In this document: positions 46,637 through 55,358 of the stretch, one piece after another
Layout of the letters: the number at the start of each line of letters is the position of its first letter
Numbering within the stretch: the stretch's first letter is position 1
Origin: a virus
Virus record (IMG/VR): IMGVR_UViG_3300049489_001004
Span: 1-55,555 of that record
Reading direction: 5' to 3' (one strand)
Length of the DNA stretch: 55,555 nucleotides
Made by a program: the position numbers and the translations under genes
The notes under the pieces: generated by a model
What the model was told of the DNA's origin: nothing
The model's database searches: none
The model's input: the letters and a program-made list of their open reading frames with translations, nothing else

Positions 46637-46936
46637 TTAATTAGTTTCTTCGTCTGCCAACTGATTCGCTTTGGTGGCAATTTCTTTATTTTCTAGCTCA
46701 TCGAGCTCTCGGACTCCATAAATCTTAAACTCTAAGGAACTATCAAAAATTAATATTTTTTTCTCAGCAAAGATCTCTGACAACTGCTCTTGGAAGAAGC
46801 CCATGTCTTGATCGGTCATTGTAGAAGCGTTAACTCTGACGAGAACAAAGTCATCAAACTCTTCGGCTTCTTCGATCCCAACTATCGTTTTTTGACCCTG
46901 ATAATTGTATAGATAAAGCTTAACTGGTTTCTTCAT
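46637..46936 (-). CDS. Hypothetical protein, paralog of the next gene (99 aa)
   Basis: Small alpha/beta protein ending ELENKEIATKANQLADEETN. The last 20 residues closely match the tail of the gene to its right (46920), so the two arose by duplication and then diverged in the N-terminal part. Overlaps that gene by 17 bases. Confidence 0.6.
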   Translation of the reverse strand: MKKPVKLYLYNYQGQKTIVGIEEAEEFDDFVLVRVNASTMTDQDMGFFQEQLSEIFAEKKILIFDSSLEFKIYGVRELDELENKEIATKANQLADEETN

Positions 46937-47192
46937 CTGTCAACTGATTAGCCTTAGTAGCGTTTTCTTTGTCTTCTAGCTTTTGGAGCTCAGCAGTAAT
47001 TTCTTCATCAGTTACTTTGTATACCCGCATCTCTTTATCGTCAGGGAAATACGTAATAAACAAAATCGAACGACCTTCGTCAGTACAGTTTTTAGGGGGA
47101 GCACCTTTCAAAATCGTCTGAAGAGTAGACGAAGAGTACACCTGAGGGGAGTTTTCATAGGTAACTAAATAATTACAGCGGGCAGCGGCCAT
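46920..47192 (-). CDS. Hypothetical protein, paralog of the previous gene (90 aa)
   Basis: Reads MAAARCNYLVTYENSPQVYS and ends KLEDKENATKANQLTDEETS. The shared tail with 46637 may be an interaction tag. Function unknown. Confidence 0.6.
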   Translation of the reverse strand: MAAARCNYLVTYENSPQVYSSSTLQTILKGAPPKNCTDEGRSILFITYFPDDKEMRVYKVTDEEITAELQKLEDKENATKANQLTDEETS

Positions 47193-47193
47193 T

Positions 47194-47391
47194 TTATATT
47201 CCTTGCAATAAAATTATTAAACTAACAGGGAGCGCCACAGAGCTTATCGTTATCATAAATAATGATAACCATAGATCTGCCTTTGAGGGTGGCGAACCCA
47301 AGGCTCTTGCTACTGATACTCCAACTATATAATAGACGGAAACCACAAAAAAGAGCAAGCTAAACACACATGCGAATAATCCCCACAGCAT
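47194..47391 (-). CDS. Two-helix membrane protein (65 aa)
   Basis: Two hydrophobic segments (residues 3-27 and 43-63) with a short charged loop (SPPSKADLW). Starts on the base where ThyX ends, so it is coupled to it. No family recognised. Confidence 0.6.
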   Translation of the reverse strand: MLWGLFACVFSLLFFVVSVYYIVGVSVARALGSPPSKADLWLSLFMITISSVALPVSLIILLQGI

Positions 47392-48098
47392 TATAGGTCC
47401 ATTGCTGAGAAGGTGATTGGGAAGCGCGGTTGAGTTAGTCTATACACAGCATGTGCATATTCTTGAATCTCTTTTTGGGCGTCGTCGGCAAACCTTTGCT
47501 GCAGAAAATGCAATAGGGCCTGCAGAGAACATGTCCAGCGCCAATTAACATATAGTGAATACGCCGGGAGGAATACTCGCGCCTGTTCGGCACAAATTCC
47601 ATTCTCTAGAGCGGACTTATATAATCCATACCCTTCGTCAGACCACTTTTTAAAAGCCTCTGTGTAAAAAGCCCCGGTGAACTCATCGACTGGTTCTCCC
47701 GAGCCCTGCTTGGAATTTTCAGGAGCCGATCTCCACTCGTACGATTTAATCTCGTAAAATTCTTCTTCGGAAGTAATGTATCTGCGACTTCCTTCGTTCC
47801 AGCCGACGTTAAGGTCCGCATGATTAGACCCAGCAATATATTTCCACCACTGTCTGGCGATCATGAGCGGGGCTTTAATTTCTAAAGTTGCAAACGAATG
47901 CCTCAAGGTAGAGAAGTGGCCATTCTTAACTAAGAAACGAATAAGCTTAGCGTCGGCTTGACTAATCTCTGTAACTTCTTTATTGTAAGAAGCTCTTGCG
48001 GAATTTACGACCGCTAAATCTCCACCGTAAGAATCAATGAATCTTACGTAGCCTTTGTCTAGTGTAGGGATGAGGTTATTCTCCATGATTATTGACAT
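47391..48098 (-). CDS. thyX: FAD-dependent thymidylate synthase ThyX (235 aa)
   Basis: VVNSARASYNKEV, FLVKNGHFSTLRHSFATLEI, IKAPLMIARQWWKY, LNVGWNEGSRRY and NWRWTCSLQALLHFLQQR follow the ThyX order. The textbook R-H-R-x7-S motif is replaced by W-K-Y and a longer insert before NEGSRRY, a variant I associate with phage ThyX. It makes dTMP from dUMP with FAD and methylene-folate. Start at ATG 48098, with TATAAT (48111-48106) 7 bases before it (possibly leaderless); ATG 48086 is the alternative. Confidence 0.88.
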   Translation of the reverse strand: MSIIMENNLIPTLDKGYVRFIDSYGGDLAVVNSARASYNKEVTEISQADAKLIRFLVKNGHFSTLRHSFATLEIKAPLMIARQWWKYIAGSNHADLNVGWNEGSRRYITSEEEFYEIKSYEWRSAPENSKQGSGEPVDEFTGAFYTEAFKKWSDEGYGLYKSALENGICAEQARVFLPAYSLYVNWRWTCSLQALLHFLQQRFADDAQKEIQEYAHAVYRLTQPRFPITFSAMDL

Positions 48099-48113
48099 GG
48101 ACAATATTATACA

Positions 48114-48413
48114 CTAGCTTTCTAAGAAAATGGCCGCCGATTCAAAAATTTGTTTTAAATTTGCAATCTGCTTACCGGTCAATTGAGGAATTTCTTCTAC
48201 CTCGTAACCGGCTTTTTGGTTAATAAAAATAGCCCTAATAATACTCTTAAGATAATCGTGCAGATCTACTTGAACAGTAGAGAGAATAGATATTCCTTCG
48301 TATATGTCCGAGACTGTTATGGAGTTATGGTTATTGTCCCTAATCCATTGTTCTAATTGATTTTCTTCGATTATTGATTCAAAGATATCATCTTCGTTTG
48401 AGGAATCTGTCAT
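48114..48413 (-). CDS. Hypothetical acidic protein (99 aa)
   Basis: Start at 48413 (MTDSSNEDDIFESIIEENQL); longer frames run into the RNR gene. Helical and acidic. Lies between RNR and ThyX, so it may belong to dNTP metabolism, but nothing in the sequence proves it. Confidence 0.55.
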   Translation of the reverse strand: MTDSSNEDDIFESIIEENQLEQWIRDNNHNSITVSDIYEGISILSTVQVDLHDYLKSIIRAIFINQKAGYEVEEIPQLTGKQIANLKQIFESAAIFLES

Positions 48414-48474
48414 ATGTTCGCTCCCAAATTGTTTGAGGGGCTGGAGTTCTAGTCGCAGCCCCTCATTCGAGCAA

Positions 48475-51400
48475 TTATCTAATCGGGCAGGCACCTGTCG
48501 AACAGTTTTCGTCTAACGACGACCCATGCTCTTCAACCGTACCGTGATAATCATGATACTCTTTTGCCGTGATAGCCTCAATGGGTGACTGTGGCCGAGT
48601 CATCACGGGGAAAATAGTCATTCCTTTTACGTGCGGGAGTCTGCCCATAATAACTTCGTACACATGCTCAAAATCAGTTAACTCTTCAGGCTGAATATTA
48701 GCGGTGAAAGAAACTGCGTTGCCATCATTGCCATTCGTAAAGTGATGCGTCACAAACTGCAGCACCGCAAGCTGCTCATCAAGAGTAACTTCATGAGACT
48801 CCTGAATTAAGCTTTCGTCATAAGAGTCAAGGATTTGATCTCTAACGATATTTTCTACTACTGTGGTATTCTGACTATAGATACAAGGTTCGGTATGGCG
48901 ACCTTCCTCGATCGCCTTATCGATGAGCTTGTCACCGTTTGTAAAACGTACTCTGCGCTTAAAGTATTTCGCCAGGACAGGATGAATTCCGGCTTGAACC
49001 CCAGGAAGGATAGAGATTGTACCGTTCGGAGCTATCGCCGTAACTTTGATTGGTCTAGGAATGCCTAGCTCATCTGCATACCTGTCTGCTGCGAGTCGAA
49101 CCGTGCGACGGAAAGACTCAAGTTTCTCAGCCAAAATTTCCGAATGGGGAATCTCAGAATACTTAACTCCATGAGCAGCTGCCCATTCCTGGAACCCAAA
49201 GAATCCAACTCCAATACGACGGTTTTTAGCCTCTACCATAGCCGTTAGGTTATGATCTGGGACCGTAAGAGTGGCGCGAACCAAATACCGAGCCATGAGT
49301 TCAAAAGCTTCTTTCGCTCCGTCGTCATCGGTACCAAAGGCAGCGAGATTTACTGAGCCAATATTGCAACTTTCGCCCTCTTGCAAGTTAATCTCACCAC
49401 ATTGTAGCGCATTTATTCCAGAGTATCGGTTCCCTACTAGTTTTCCAACGCACAAAGTATGGTTTTCGTCAACAGTTAAGTTGTATACGGTATGCTCGCC
49501 GTCTAGCTCTTCGATCCTTATGACCTTGTGGTTGTGATTATCACCAGCTTCCTGCACAGCTTTCCAGTTTGGGAATGCATTCGGGCTCTTAGGATTTAAT
49601 CTATAGCTAATTTTTTGAGTCCTACAGGCATCTATCCACTCTGGTTTTTGTGGGTCGCGGCCAAGATTATGCTTAAGGTCACAATAGACTTTTGTTTGAG
49701 CAAGTTTTGTCTCGGCCATCTTGTCAGACCAATACTTTGCCGCTGTAGCTTTGCGCTTAGGATCGTTCTCTAAATGCTTATTGCCACATGCCACAGAGCA
49801 GAAAGCTTGTTCCCTCTGCTGATAGTTAACCAAGAAATCATGCTGGCAAGTTTCACATACACGATTTACATAAACGGTCTTATCGACTAGCTGGGCTTCA
49901 TAACCCTGCTGCTCAGCAATTTGTAACAAACGTAAGGTTCGAGTGTCAATACTGTGAGTAATGAAGCCTAGTTTTTCTGCGGCCCAATGTGACAGTTCAA
50001 CAACTGACCCCAGTTCAGAGCGATGAGCGCTGAACGACCTAGGCATATTGGACACATTAGTATCGTTGACCCATTCTTTGTGAGAGAAACGACGACCCAG
50101 TTCTTTAGTTAGTTCGATGGCACGGTTACGAATATCATCATCTGCAAAACCACTGTAACGTGGATTCTTTTCTCCGGATACATCAGCGAGTTGCGCATGT
50201 AGAAGCTGATGCTCACGCCAGGTCATCACGGCAAGATTATCTGGTGAATTATTTAAACCATTAAAATCTTTGTGATGAACGACAATACCGCCAGTGTTCG
50301 CACAACCGCCACACTCTTCGGTTCTAATTTTTGCAGATTCCCAACCATTGGAATCATTAAACTTAGAAATAAGCCGGTGCTCCATTATCTTTCCCTCTTT
50401 TTCCGTGAGGGCATTGGTGTATACTCTCCAATATGGTTGACCATCGGAAGAAAACTTTTCCTGCCGCTTAGTAAACGGCATGAGAGACTGACCGATCTGT
50501 AGATCTTTTGCCTCAACAATTTGACCGTCACGAGTCATCATCTTGTGGTTGGGGGTGACATCTACATAAAAATCTTTGTCTGTGTGAATGCGGAGAAGCT
50601 TTTGGTTATATCCGGTGACGCGAGGGTTACGGCCCATCTTAATAGACACATTCCCAAACTCGTCGGTTGAATAAACCGGGACATCTAGGCCTTCCTTAGC
50701 AAGCTGTTCTAAAGATACTGCGTCACGACCGTCTGCCGTCATAACTAACGTATCTCCAGAGAAGCATGGGTTGGTGCTACGAGTGTCTGAGTGCTCACCA
50801 AATGACGCATAAGAAGAGTTATAGAAGCCTGGCTCGCCATTGTGCACCATCCCGGTTACTACGGCTCTAGCGACAGCTAAAGCGCCCTCTTCATGGCGAG
50901 TTAATGCCTCGAAGAATGAGTCATCAACTTCTACTGAAATATTAGTTGACCAATGCAGCATTGGATTTTCCTTGCAATGAATAAAGTCAAAGATGTGAGG
51001 ATCATCCCAGTGAACAATAGACATCCGTGCACTGCGCCTGGCCCCACCAGCAACGATGGCTTCGGCCAAATAGTGATCGCACTCCATGGCTTCTACTGAA
51101 CTAAGATGTCGTCCAGTAGCCCTCTTTAATACTTCGTGAACTTTAACGAGTGATCCAGCCAATGGATCCGGGCCAGAGGCGGTTCCGCCGAAGGTTTTGA
51201 TTACCTCTCCCCTTGAACGAATCTCGGTGAGATCAAAGTACAGATCAAGCTTTGAGTTAATCCCGGTGGCATGATCGAATAAAAGCCCCCAAGACTCGAC
51301 CCATCCCTCGCGATCATCAGAGATACGATTTAAAGCCACTGCACCATGATTGTAATATAAATCATTGACTCGATCCAGGAAATCTTCAGGCTCTAACCAT

Positions 51401-51885
51401 GACTCACCGGATTGAAGTTTTACGTCATTGTAATCGCGATGAGAACGATCAATGGTAATGTAAATGTTACCCATTTCTCTTATCGGATCAGAAAGAGTTA
51501 AGTATTCCTGAGAATAGTTTGCTCCGACACCACCACCGGTCATAAGCTGTGAGCCCATGAATTCAAAATGATCTGCTAAACGAGAAGTAAATGGTGCCCT
51601 AAAACAATTCCTTACATATGGCAAGCCGGTTCCGGTCACCCATAGATGTCGACCAGCGGGGATCATCTCAAAGGAATAAATAAGTTCAGCGACTCTTTTA
51701 CGTTCGTCCGGATCTGATATGGTAGAAGTAACCCTATCAACTGTTTCGGCCCAAGTTTCTTTTTCTCCGTTAGCTTTAATTCTACTATAGGTTCGTTCGT
51801 AAACGACCTCTCCCATTGGCCCCCAAACAGGCTTTTCTAGCGTGTCTAGATGTGTCACAACTGAATTTTGGGTAAAAGATTCCAT
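48475..51885 (-). CDS. nrdJ: Class II ribonucleoside reductase with intein (1136 aa)
   Basis: The extein parts add to 681 aa. VRNCFRAPF (Cys94), MTGGGVGANYS and TNP|CGEI, then ESCNIGSVNL, are typical of B12-dependent monomeric RNRs, and the C-terminus ENCSTGACPIR has the redox Cys pair. A 455-residue intein occupies residues 374-828 (50766-49402) between TNP and CGEI. Supplies dNTPs together with the dNMP kinase-like enzyme, ThyX and MazG. The small and large minus-strand neighbours are unrelated. Confidence 0.92.
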   Translation of the reverse strand: MESFTQNSVVTHLDTLEKPVWGPMGEVVYERTYSRIKANGEKETWAETVDRVTSTISDPDERKRVAELIYSFEMIPAGRHLWVTGTGLPYVRNCFRAPFTSRLADHFEFMGSQLMTGGGVGANYSQEYLTLSDPIREMGNIYITIDRSHRDYNDVKLQSGESWLEPEDFLDRVNDLYYNHGAVALNRISDDREGWVESWGLLFDHATGINSKLDLYFDLTEIRSRGEVIKTFGGTASGPDPLAGSLVKVHEVLKRATGRHLSSVEAMECDHYLAEAIVAGGARRSARMSIVHWDDPHIFDFIHCKENPMLHWSTNISVEVDDSFFEALTRHEEGALAVARAVVTGMVHNGEPGFYNSSYASFGEHSDTRSTNPCFSGDTLVMTADGRDAVSLEQLAKEGLDVPVYSTDEFGNVSIKMGRNPRVTGYNQKLLRIHTDKDFYVDVTPNHKMMTRDGQIVEAKDLQIGQSLMPFTKRQEKFSSDGQPYWRVYTNALTEKEGKIMEHRLISKFNDSNGWESAKIRTEECGGCANTGGIVVHHKDFNGLNNSPDNLAVMTWREHQLLHAQLADVSGEKNPRYSGFADDDIRNRAIELTKELGRRFSHKEWVNDTNVSNMPRSFSAHRSELGSVVELSHWAAEKLGFITHSIDTRTLRLLQIAEQQGYEAQLVDKTVYVNRVCETCQHDFLVNYQQREQAFCSVACGNKHLENDPKRKATAAKYWSDKMAETKLAQTKVYCDLKHNLGRDPQKPEWIDACRTQKISYRLNPKSPNAFPNWKAVQEAGDNHNHKVIRIEELDGEHTVYNLTVDENHTLCVGKLVGNRYSGINALQCGEINLQEGESCNIGSVNLAAFGTDDDGAKEAFELMARYLVRATLTVPDHNLTAMVEAKNRRIGVGFFGFQEWAAAHGVKYSEIPHSEILAEKLESFRRTVRLAADRYADELGIPRPIKVTAIAPNGTISILPGVQAGIHPVLAKYFKRRVRFTNGDKLIDKAIEEGRHTEPCIYSQNTTVVENIVRDQILDSYDESLIQESHEVTLDEQLAVLQFVTHHFTNGNDGNAVSFTANIQPEELTDFEHVYEVIMGRLPHVKGMTIFPVMTRPQSPIEAITAKEYHDYHGTVEEHGSSLDENCSTGACPIR
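49402..50766 (-). other. Intein with HNH homing domain inside the RNR
   Basis: Begins CFSGDTLVMTADGRDAVSLE (Cys nucleophile). Block B is DVTPNHKMMTRDGQIV (T-x-x-H). The middle contains an HNH nuclease: CGGCANTGGIVVHHKDFNGL, then NNSPDNLAVMTWREHQLLH. Block F is VYNLTVDENHTLCVG. The last residue before the +1 Cys of the extein is Gln (GINALQ|C), not the usual Asn. Removal gives the standard TNPCGEI. Confidence 0.85.
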
Positions 51886-51918
51886 GTCAATGTCCTAAAT
51901 GCTTAAATTTGTTATTAA

Positions 51919-52611
51919 TTATGATTCTTGTTTTTGTTCAGGTCCACTCATGAAGTACTTAATGAGTTCATGGGGAGCCCGTTCAATATCCAGCTGTTTC
52001 ATTTGCTGTAGCTGGTCCAGCGTGAAAAATTCATACAAGAAACGTTCCACAAAATAACCAGTTCTCCAATTGGGAACGTTTGGTAGAAACTGAGACTTGA
52101 GCTCGACTCTTTGAAACAAAGAGCATATAGCAGTTGGCCCATATATTAACAACAGACTTTTCATTCTGTTTGGAATATACGTCTTATCAACTTCTGAAAT
52201 AGTCTCGTCCTTTGAGGCTTCTTCGTATAGCCATCTTAGGCCCTGCCTAGAGCGACTGTGATGCTCTACCGGAGTAATTGACCCAAGAGACAGTAACTTC
52301 TGACGGTTCTCCTGGATAATTTGATCTTCGGAATATGTTTTCTCAAGTTTGCTTGGCCAATCTTCTTCGTCGTATCCGTCGAACTTATAGCAAGCGAACA
52401 AAAGGGCCTCGGGTGGATCGGTCGGACGAACACGCTTCTCCTTCGCGCCTACAATGGTAAAGCCTAAGTGTTGCCTAGTTTTATCTTTACCATAATTTTT
52501 CTTTCGTAGTTTCCCTAGTTGCCTTTCCCAGTCAGGGATGTTCGAATAGTAGACCGAAAGATAGAAAGCGAGATTTTCTGGGATCCATACATCATTATTC
52601 TCCACGTTCAT
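51919..52611 (-). CDS. Hypothetical protein (230 aa)
   Basis: Helical protein with QHLGFTIVGAKEKRVRPTDP and PVEHHSRSRQGLRWLYEEA segments. No membrane segment, and nothing I can name. It lies between two terminators and the RNR gene, so it starts its own transcript or reads into RNR. Confidence 0.6.
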   Translation of the reverse strand: MNVENNDVWIPENLAFYLSVYYSNIPDWERQLGKLRKKNYGKDKTRQHLGFTIVGAKEKRVRPTDPPEALLFACYKFDGYDEEDWPSKLEKTYSEDQIIQENRQKLLSLGSITPVEHHSRSRQGLRWLYEEASKDETISEVDKTYIPNRMKSLLLIYGPTAICSLFQRVELKSQFLPNVPNWRTGYFVERFLYEFFTLDQLQQMKQLDIERAPHELIKYFMSGPEQKQES

Positions 52612-52630
52612 TTCCTTCTTCCGAGACGAA

Positions 52631-52662
52631 AAACTCCCCGGCGATACAGGGCCAGGGAGTTT
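52631..52662 (-). terminator. Rho-independent terminator, minus strand
   Basis: AAACTCCC (minus strand, 52662-52655) pairs with GGGAGTTT (52638-52631), which runs on into TTTCG. Just upstream of the 52611 start, so it would attenuate read-through from the holin gene. Confidence 0.7.
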
Positions 52663-52794
52663 GTTTGGTTACCTGTGACACAATAGTACAGGGATAGTTC
52701 TTGATTCGAAACACAACTTTCGAAGAAAGAAAAATAATTTATCTACCAGGCCTTATGTCAATTTTTGAGAATAGATCAAGCCGAACATATATTC

Positions 52795-52843
52795 GAAAAA
52801 AAAGACGCCCAACACCTGATAAGAACCAGGTGAAGAGCGTCTA
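52795..52843 (-). terminator. Rho-independent terminator, minus strand
   Basis: Two nested stems (AGACGC/GCGTCT and CACCTG/CAGGTG) are followed on the minus strand by eight T's. It ends the structural/holin transcript. The 130 bases between the two terminators contain TTGACA on the minus strand but no good -10 at the right distance. Confidence 0.85.
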
Positions 52844-52860
52844 GATTTAAAAAGGATTCG

Positions 52861-53187
52861 TTAGAGATCTGATCCCAATCCGAATCTAGCAGTCTTATTG
52901 TTGACTGCAGGCGAAATGCCTGTCGGGGTAAGGAGGCCATAGTACGAAGCTACCGCGGACACCCAGCCTAGGCCAGCAATAAGCAGTGTCTCGGTTGAGA
53001 ATACTGCGGCGCCATCGCCCATTGTTGAACTAACGATCAAACCTTGAACGGCCGAAAGTAGAAGTAACAGAACTGCCTTAAGGCCAGAAGAGGCCCCCAG
53101 CTTTGTTACAAGGCCGACGACGATAGGTAATACCGTGCCGACCAGGATACTGACCGCGAAAGGGTCAATGGTAATAGTTGATTCCAT
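52861..53187 (-). CDS. Holin-like membrane protein (108 aa)
   Basis: Three membrane segments (about residues 11-30, 35-55 and 65-85), a Gly/Ser/Ala-rich composition and a short polar tail fit actinophage holins. The tail genes to the right belong to the same transcript, while the endolysin is 20 kb away at 31657. Confidence 0.7.
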   Translation of the reverse strand: MESTITIDPFAVSILVGTVLPIVVGLVTKLGASSGLKAVLLLLLSAVQGLIVSSTMGDGAAVFSTETLLIAGLGWVSAVASYYGLLTPTGISPAVNNKTARFGLGSDL

Positions 53188-53205
53188 TTTGTTTCCTATC
53201 TATAA

Positions 53206-53457
53206 TTAAATTGATTTGAATATCGGCCTATAAGACTTATAGGCTTTTCTTGCTTTTTTATTGCCAAAAAGATGCCATGTTAAAGATGCCCAAATCAGTG
53301 CTGCCACAGGAGATTTAATCGGATGAGATAGCGATCTCCATATTGCAGATGACATTGTCTCTAGTTTCTGGCTTTTAATAGCAACAGCATCGTAGGTAAT
53401 TATACCTGCCGCAAGGGCAATCCAAGCATAATCTCCAGGAATTTTTTTATTGTTCAT
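53206..53457 (-). CDS. Small membrane protein, actinophage DUF7427-like (83 aa)
   Basis: Starts MNNKKIPGDYAWIALAAGII with TYDAVAIKSQKLETMSSAIW; one or two membrane segments and a basic end (KKARKAYKSYR). The pattern 'W-x-A-L-x-A-G-x-x-x-Y-D' matches small proteins next to lysis genes in actinophages. Probably assists lysis. Confidence 0.6.
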   Translation of the reverse strand: MNNKKIPGDYAWIALAAGIITYDAVAIKSQKLETMSSAIWRSLSHPIKSPVAALIWASLTWHLFGNKKARKAYKSYRPIFKSI

Positions 53458-53478
53458 TGTTCATCTCTAAAGAATAAG

Positions 53479-53570
53479 AACCACCAGAGAACGGTTCCCT
53501 ACTTCGTAGGAGACTGCACTTCAGCTAACGTAACTATAAACGGGCCTAAGGCATCAGTTCTCTGGTGGTT
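53479..53570 (-). ncRNA. Structured RNA closed by a 14 bp stem
   Basis: AACCACCAGAGAAC (plus strand 53479-53492) is perfectly complementary to 53557-53570. Inside is a CCTAC-TTC-GTAGG hairpin and a further A/T-rich arm. It lies between the structural gene and the small membrane protein. No T run follows closely enough for a simple terminator. It could be a processing site, a regulator of the membrane genes, or an unknown RNA. Confidence 0.55.
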
Positions 53571-53591
53571 CGATCTAAATAGTAACTGTTT

Positions 53592-54872
53592 TTATGAATA
53601 CTCTACCACAAATCCATTGAGAGCAGGGAGATTATCTAAATCATCTTTCATAAGGGTAATTTCTATCCAAGCTTTTTCGGAAGACGGAACTGGTGTTAGT
53701 GTATAAATTCCGCTATCCGGAGAGGTCTCCCATATTATCTGATACGAAAACACATCTGAGATGGCGGCTTGTGCCACATTATATATAAACGGTGTTACAT
53801 TTTCGACAGATGATATTGTATCTCCGGTATTAGGGTCAAGTCTAAATATAACCTTACCTGAGTCAGCAAACTTGTCGTATCTAACATCAAGAGTGGAAAT
53901 TCCATAAGAATAGATGTACTTAGGATACATCAAATCAGATGTAAGGTTAAAGGGATTCGTTTGCCTAAGGGCTATTTTGAAAGCCGTTATTCTCTTAGAA
54001 GGAAACACAAAAGATAAAGGATAGGACTCAAGGATTGCGTCTCCACTCCAAGCCCCTGGCGGAATTTTGCCTACAGCGTCATCATCGTTAGTATAAAGAG
54101 ATGCATCATTTAGAGGAATCCATTCAGGACTATCTGCCGACATGACTGGGGCCGGATCGGTGCTGTAATAAATTCCGATTATGTCTACGCCGTACAACGG
54201 AAATGGAATCATTTCTATGACATTAGATAGAGGCGTTGAGGTTAGTTCTGTCGGCAGAGAGAACATCAGATCCAAAGAGACCTGGCCGTTGGGATCATCA
54301 GAAATTACATTTCGCTCCCAAACTCTGCCGGGGTCAGCGACAACGGCTTCATAAGGTAAAGAAGTACGAACAATTGTTTCTGGGGCTCCATTATCCAGTG
54401 AATTAGTTTTTGGTGCCACAACCATCTCTAGCGATGGAGGTATAGAAATTTCTCCACTTACACCAGTGTACTTTAATTTGGATACTGATGAGCCAATGAC
54501 TTTGGGCAACGTCACAAGTTTAAATCGAGAATCCAAAACTAATTTATCTATATCGCTAATTTCATAAGCTGTGTTTGCAAACCTATCCGTGTCGTCAATA
54601 TGTGCTCCAGCATATGATATAAGCTGGGAACCAGAAGTTGCTTTAATAGCCGCTATTTCTGCTCTTAAATCTTCAATTTCTCGACTGATGCCATAAATAT
54701 CTTTTAGCGCAGCAGAAAAACCCTCTGCTACATCGCTCGATAATTCATTAGCTTTGTTGTGTAGGTATACAAGATCTTGATAAATGTCTTCCGAGTTCTT
54801 ATTGAAACTTTCTGAATCAGCCGGACCTCGAAATTGATCCACGTGTTTCTGGGTGTAAGGGCTTTTTGCCAT
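53592..54872 (-). CDS. Tail/baseplate-type structural protein (426 aa)
   Basis: An N-terminal helical region (residues 20-80, DIYQDLVYLHNKANELSSDV) is followed by beta-rich sequence with many Ser/Thr/Pro/Asp, as in minor tail or fibre proteins. The N-terminal coiled coil resembles that of the neighbour at 54919, so both may attach to the same tail part. No enzyme motif. Confidence 0.65.
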   Translation of the reverse strand: MAKSPYTQKHVDQFRGPADSESFNKNSEDIYQDLVYLHNKANELSSDVAEGFSAALKDIYGISREIEDLRAEIAAIKATSGSQLISYAGAHIDDTDRFANTAYEISDIDKLVLDSRFKLVTLPKVIGSSVSKLKYTGVSGEISIPPSLEMVVAPKTNSLDNGAPETIVRTSLPYEAVVADPGRVWERNVISDDPNGQVSLDLMFSLPTELTSTPLSNVIEMIPFPLYGVDIIGIYYSTDPAPVMSADSPEWIPLNDASLYTNDDDAVGKIPPGAWSGDAILESYPLSFVFPSKRITAFKIALRQTNPFNLTSDLMYPKYIYSYGISTLDVRYDKFADSGKVIFRLDPNTGDTISSVENVTPFIYNVAQAAISDVFSYQIIWETSPDSGIYTLTPVPSSEKAWIEITLMKDDLDNLPALNGFVVEYS

Positions 54873-54918
54873 GGGTTTAACCTTATATCATTCTATAGAA
54901 TTAGTGAGTTAAGTGAAG

Positions 54919-55356
54919 TTATGCCGGGCCACCATCGGAGCCTTGGGTATAAGACGAGAAGGCATCTCCGCCATCTACCAAAGAACCTGAGTCAAAGGCT
55001 GATCCTCCATCTAGATCACCAAGTAAATCGACACCAACTGAAGGAGCAACAAGATTACTAATTTCTTCTCTAAGATATCGAAGTTCGTTCGCATAGGCAA
55101 AAAGCTTCGTTATAACCGTATCTTCAGATATCTGAATAGAATCATCTAAATATATTTCATCAAGTCTAGATTTAAAATCATTTCCAATTGAATCTAGTTT
55201 ATCGTACAGATAGTTTACGTCTTCTACAACACTGTTTCGAAACAAGTTCATTGTATGAGATTGGATAGGAGAGCGATAAGCGGCCCGATAAATCTGGGTT
55301 TGTGGTTGAATGTTTCGAGTGCGACTGTCGAAATCCGGATTCAAATACTCGGACAT
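54919..55356 (-). CDS. Structural protein with coiled coil (145 aa)
   Basis: NSVVEDVNYLYDKLDSIGND and ELRYLREEISNLV form a helical bundle like that of the next protein. The C-terminal 40 residues are Gly/Ser/Asp-rich and look flexible. Probably a tail or adaptor protein. Confidence 0.6.
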   Translation of the reverse strand: MSEYLNPDFDSRTRNIQPQTQIYRAAYRSPIQSHTMNLFRNSVVEDVNYLYDKLDSIGNDFKSRLDEIYLDDSIQISEDTVITKLFAYANELRYLREEISNLVAPSVGVDLLGDLDGGSAFDSGSLVDGGDAFSSYTQGSDGGPA

Positions 55357-55358
55357 TT

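Noticed and set aside
52664-52794. Minus-strand promoter based on TTGACA
   Set aside because: A -35-like TTGACA is present, but no acceptable -10 lies 16-18 bases away.
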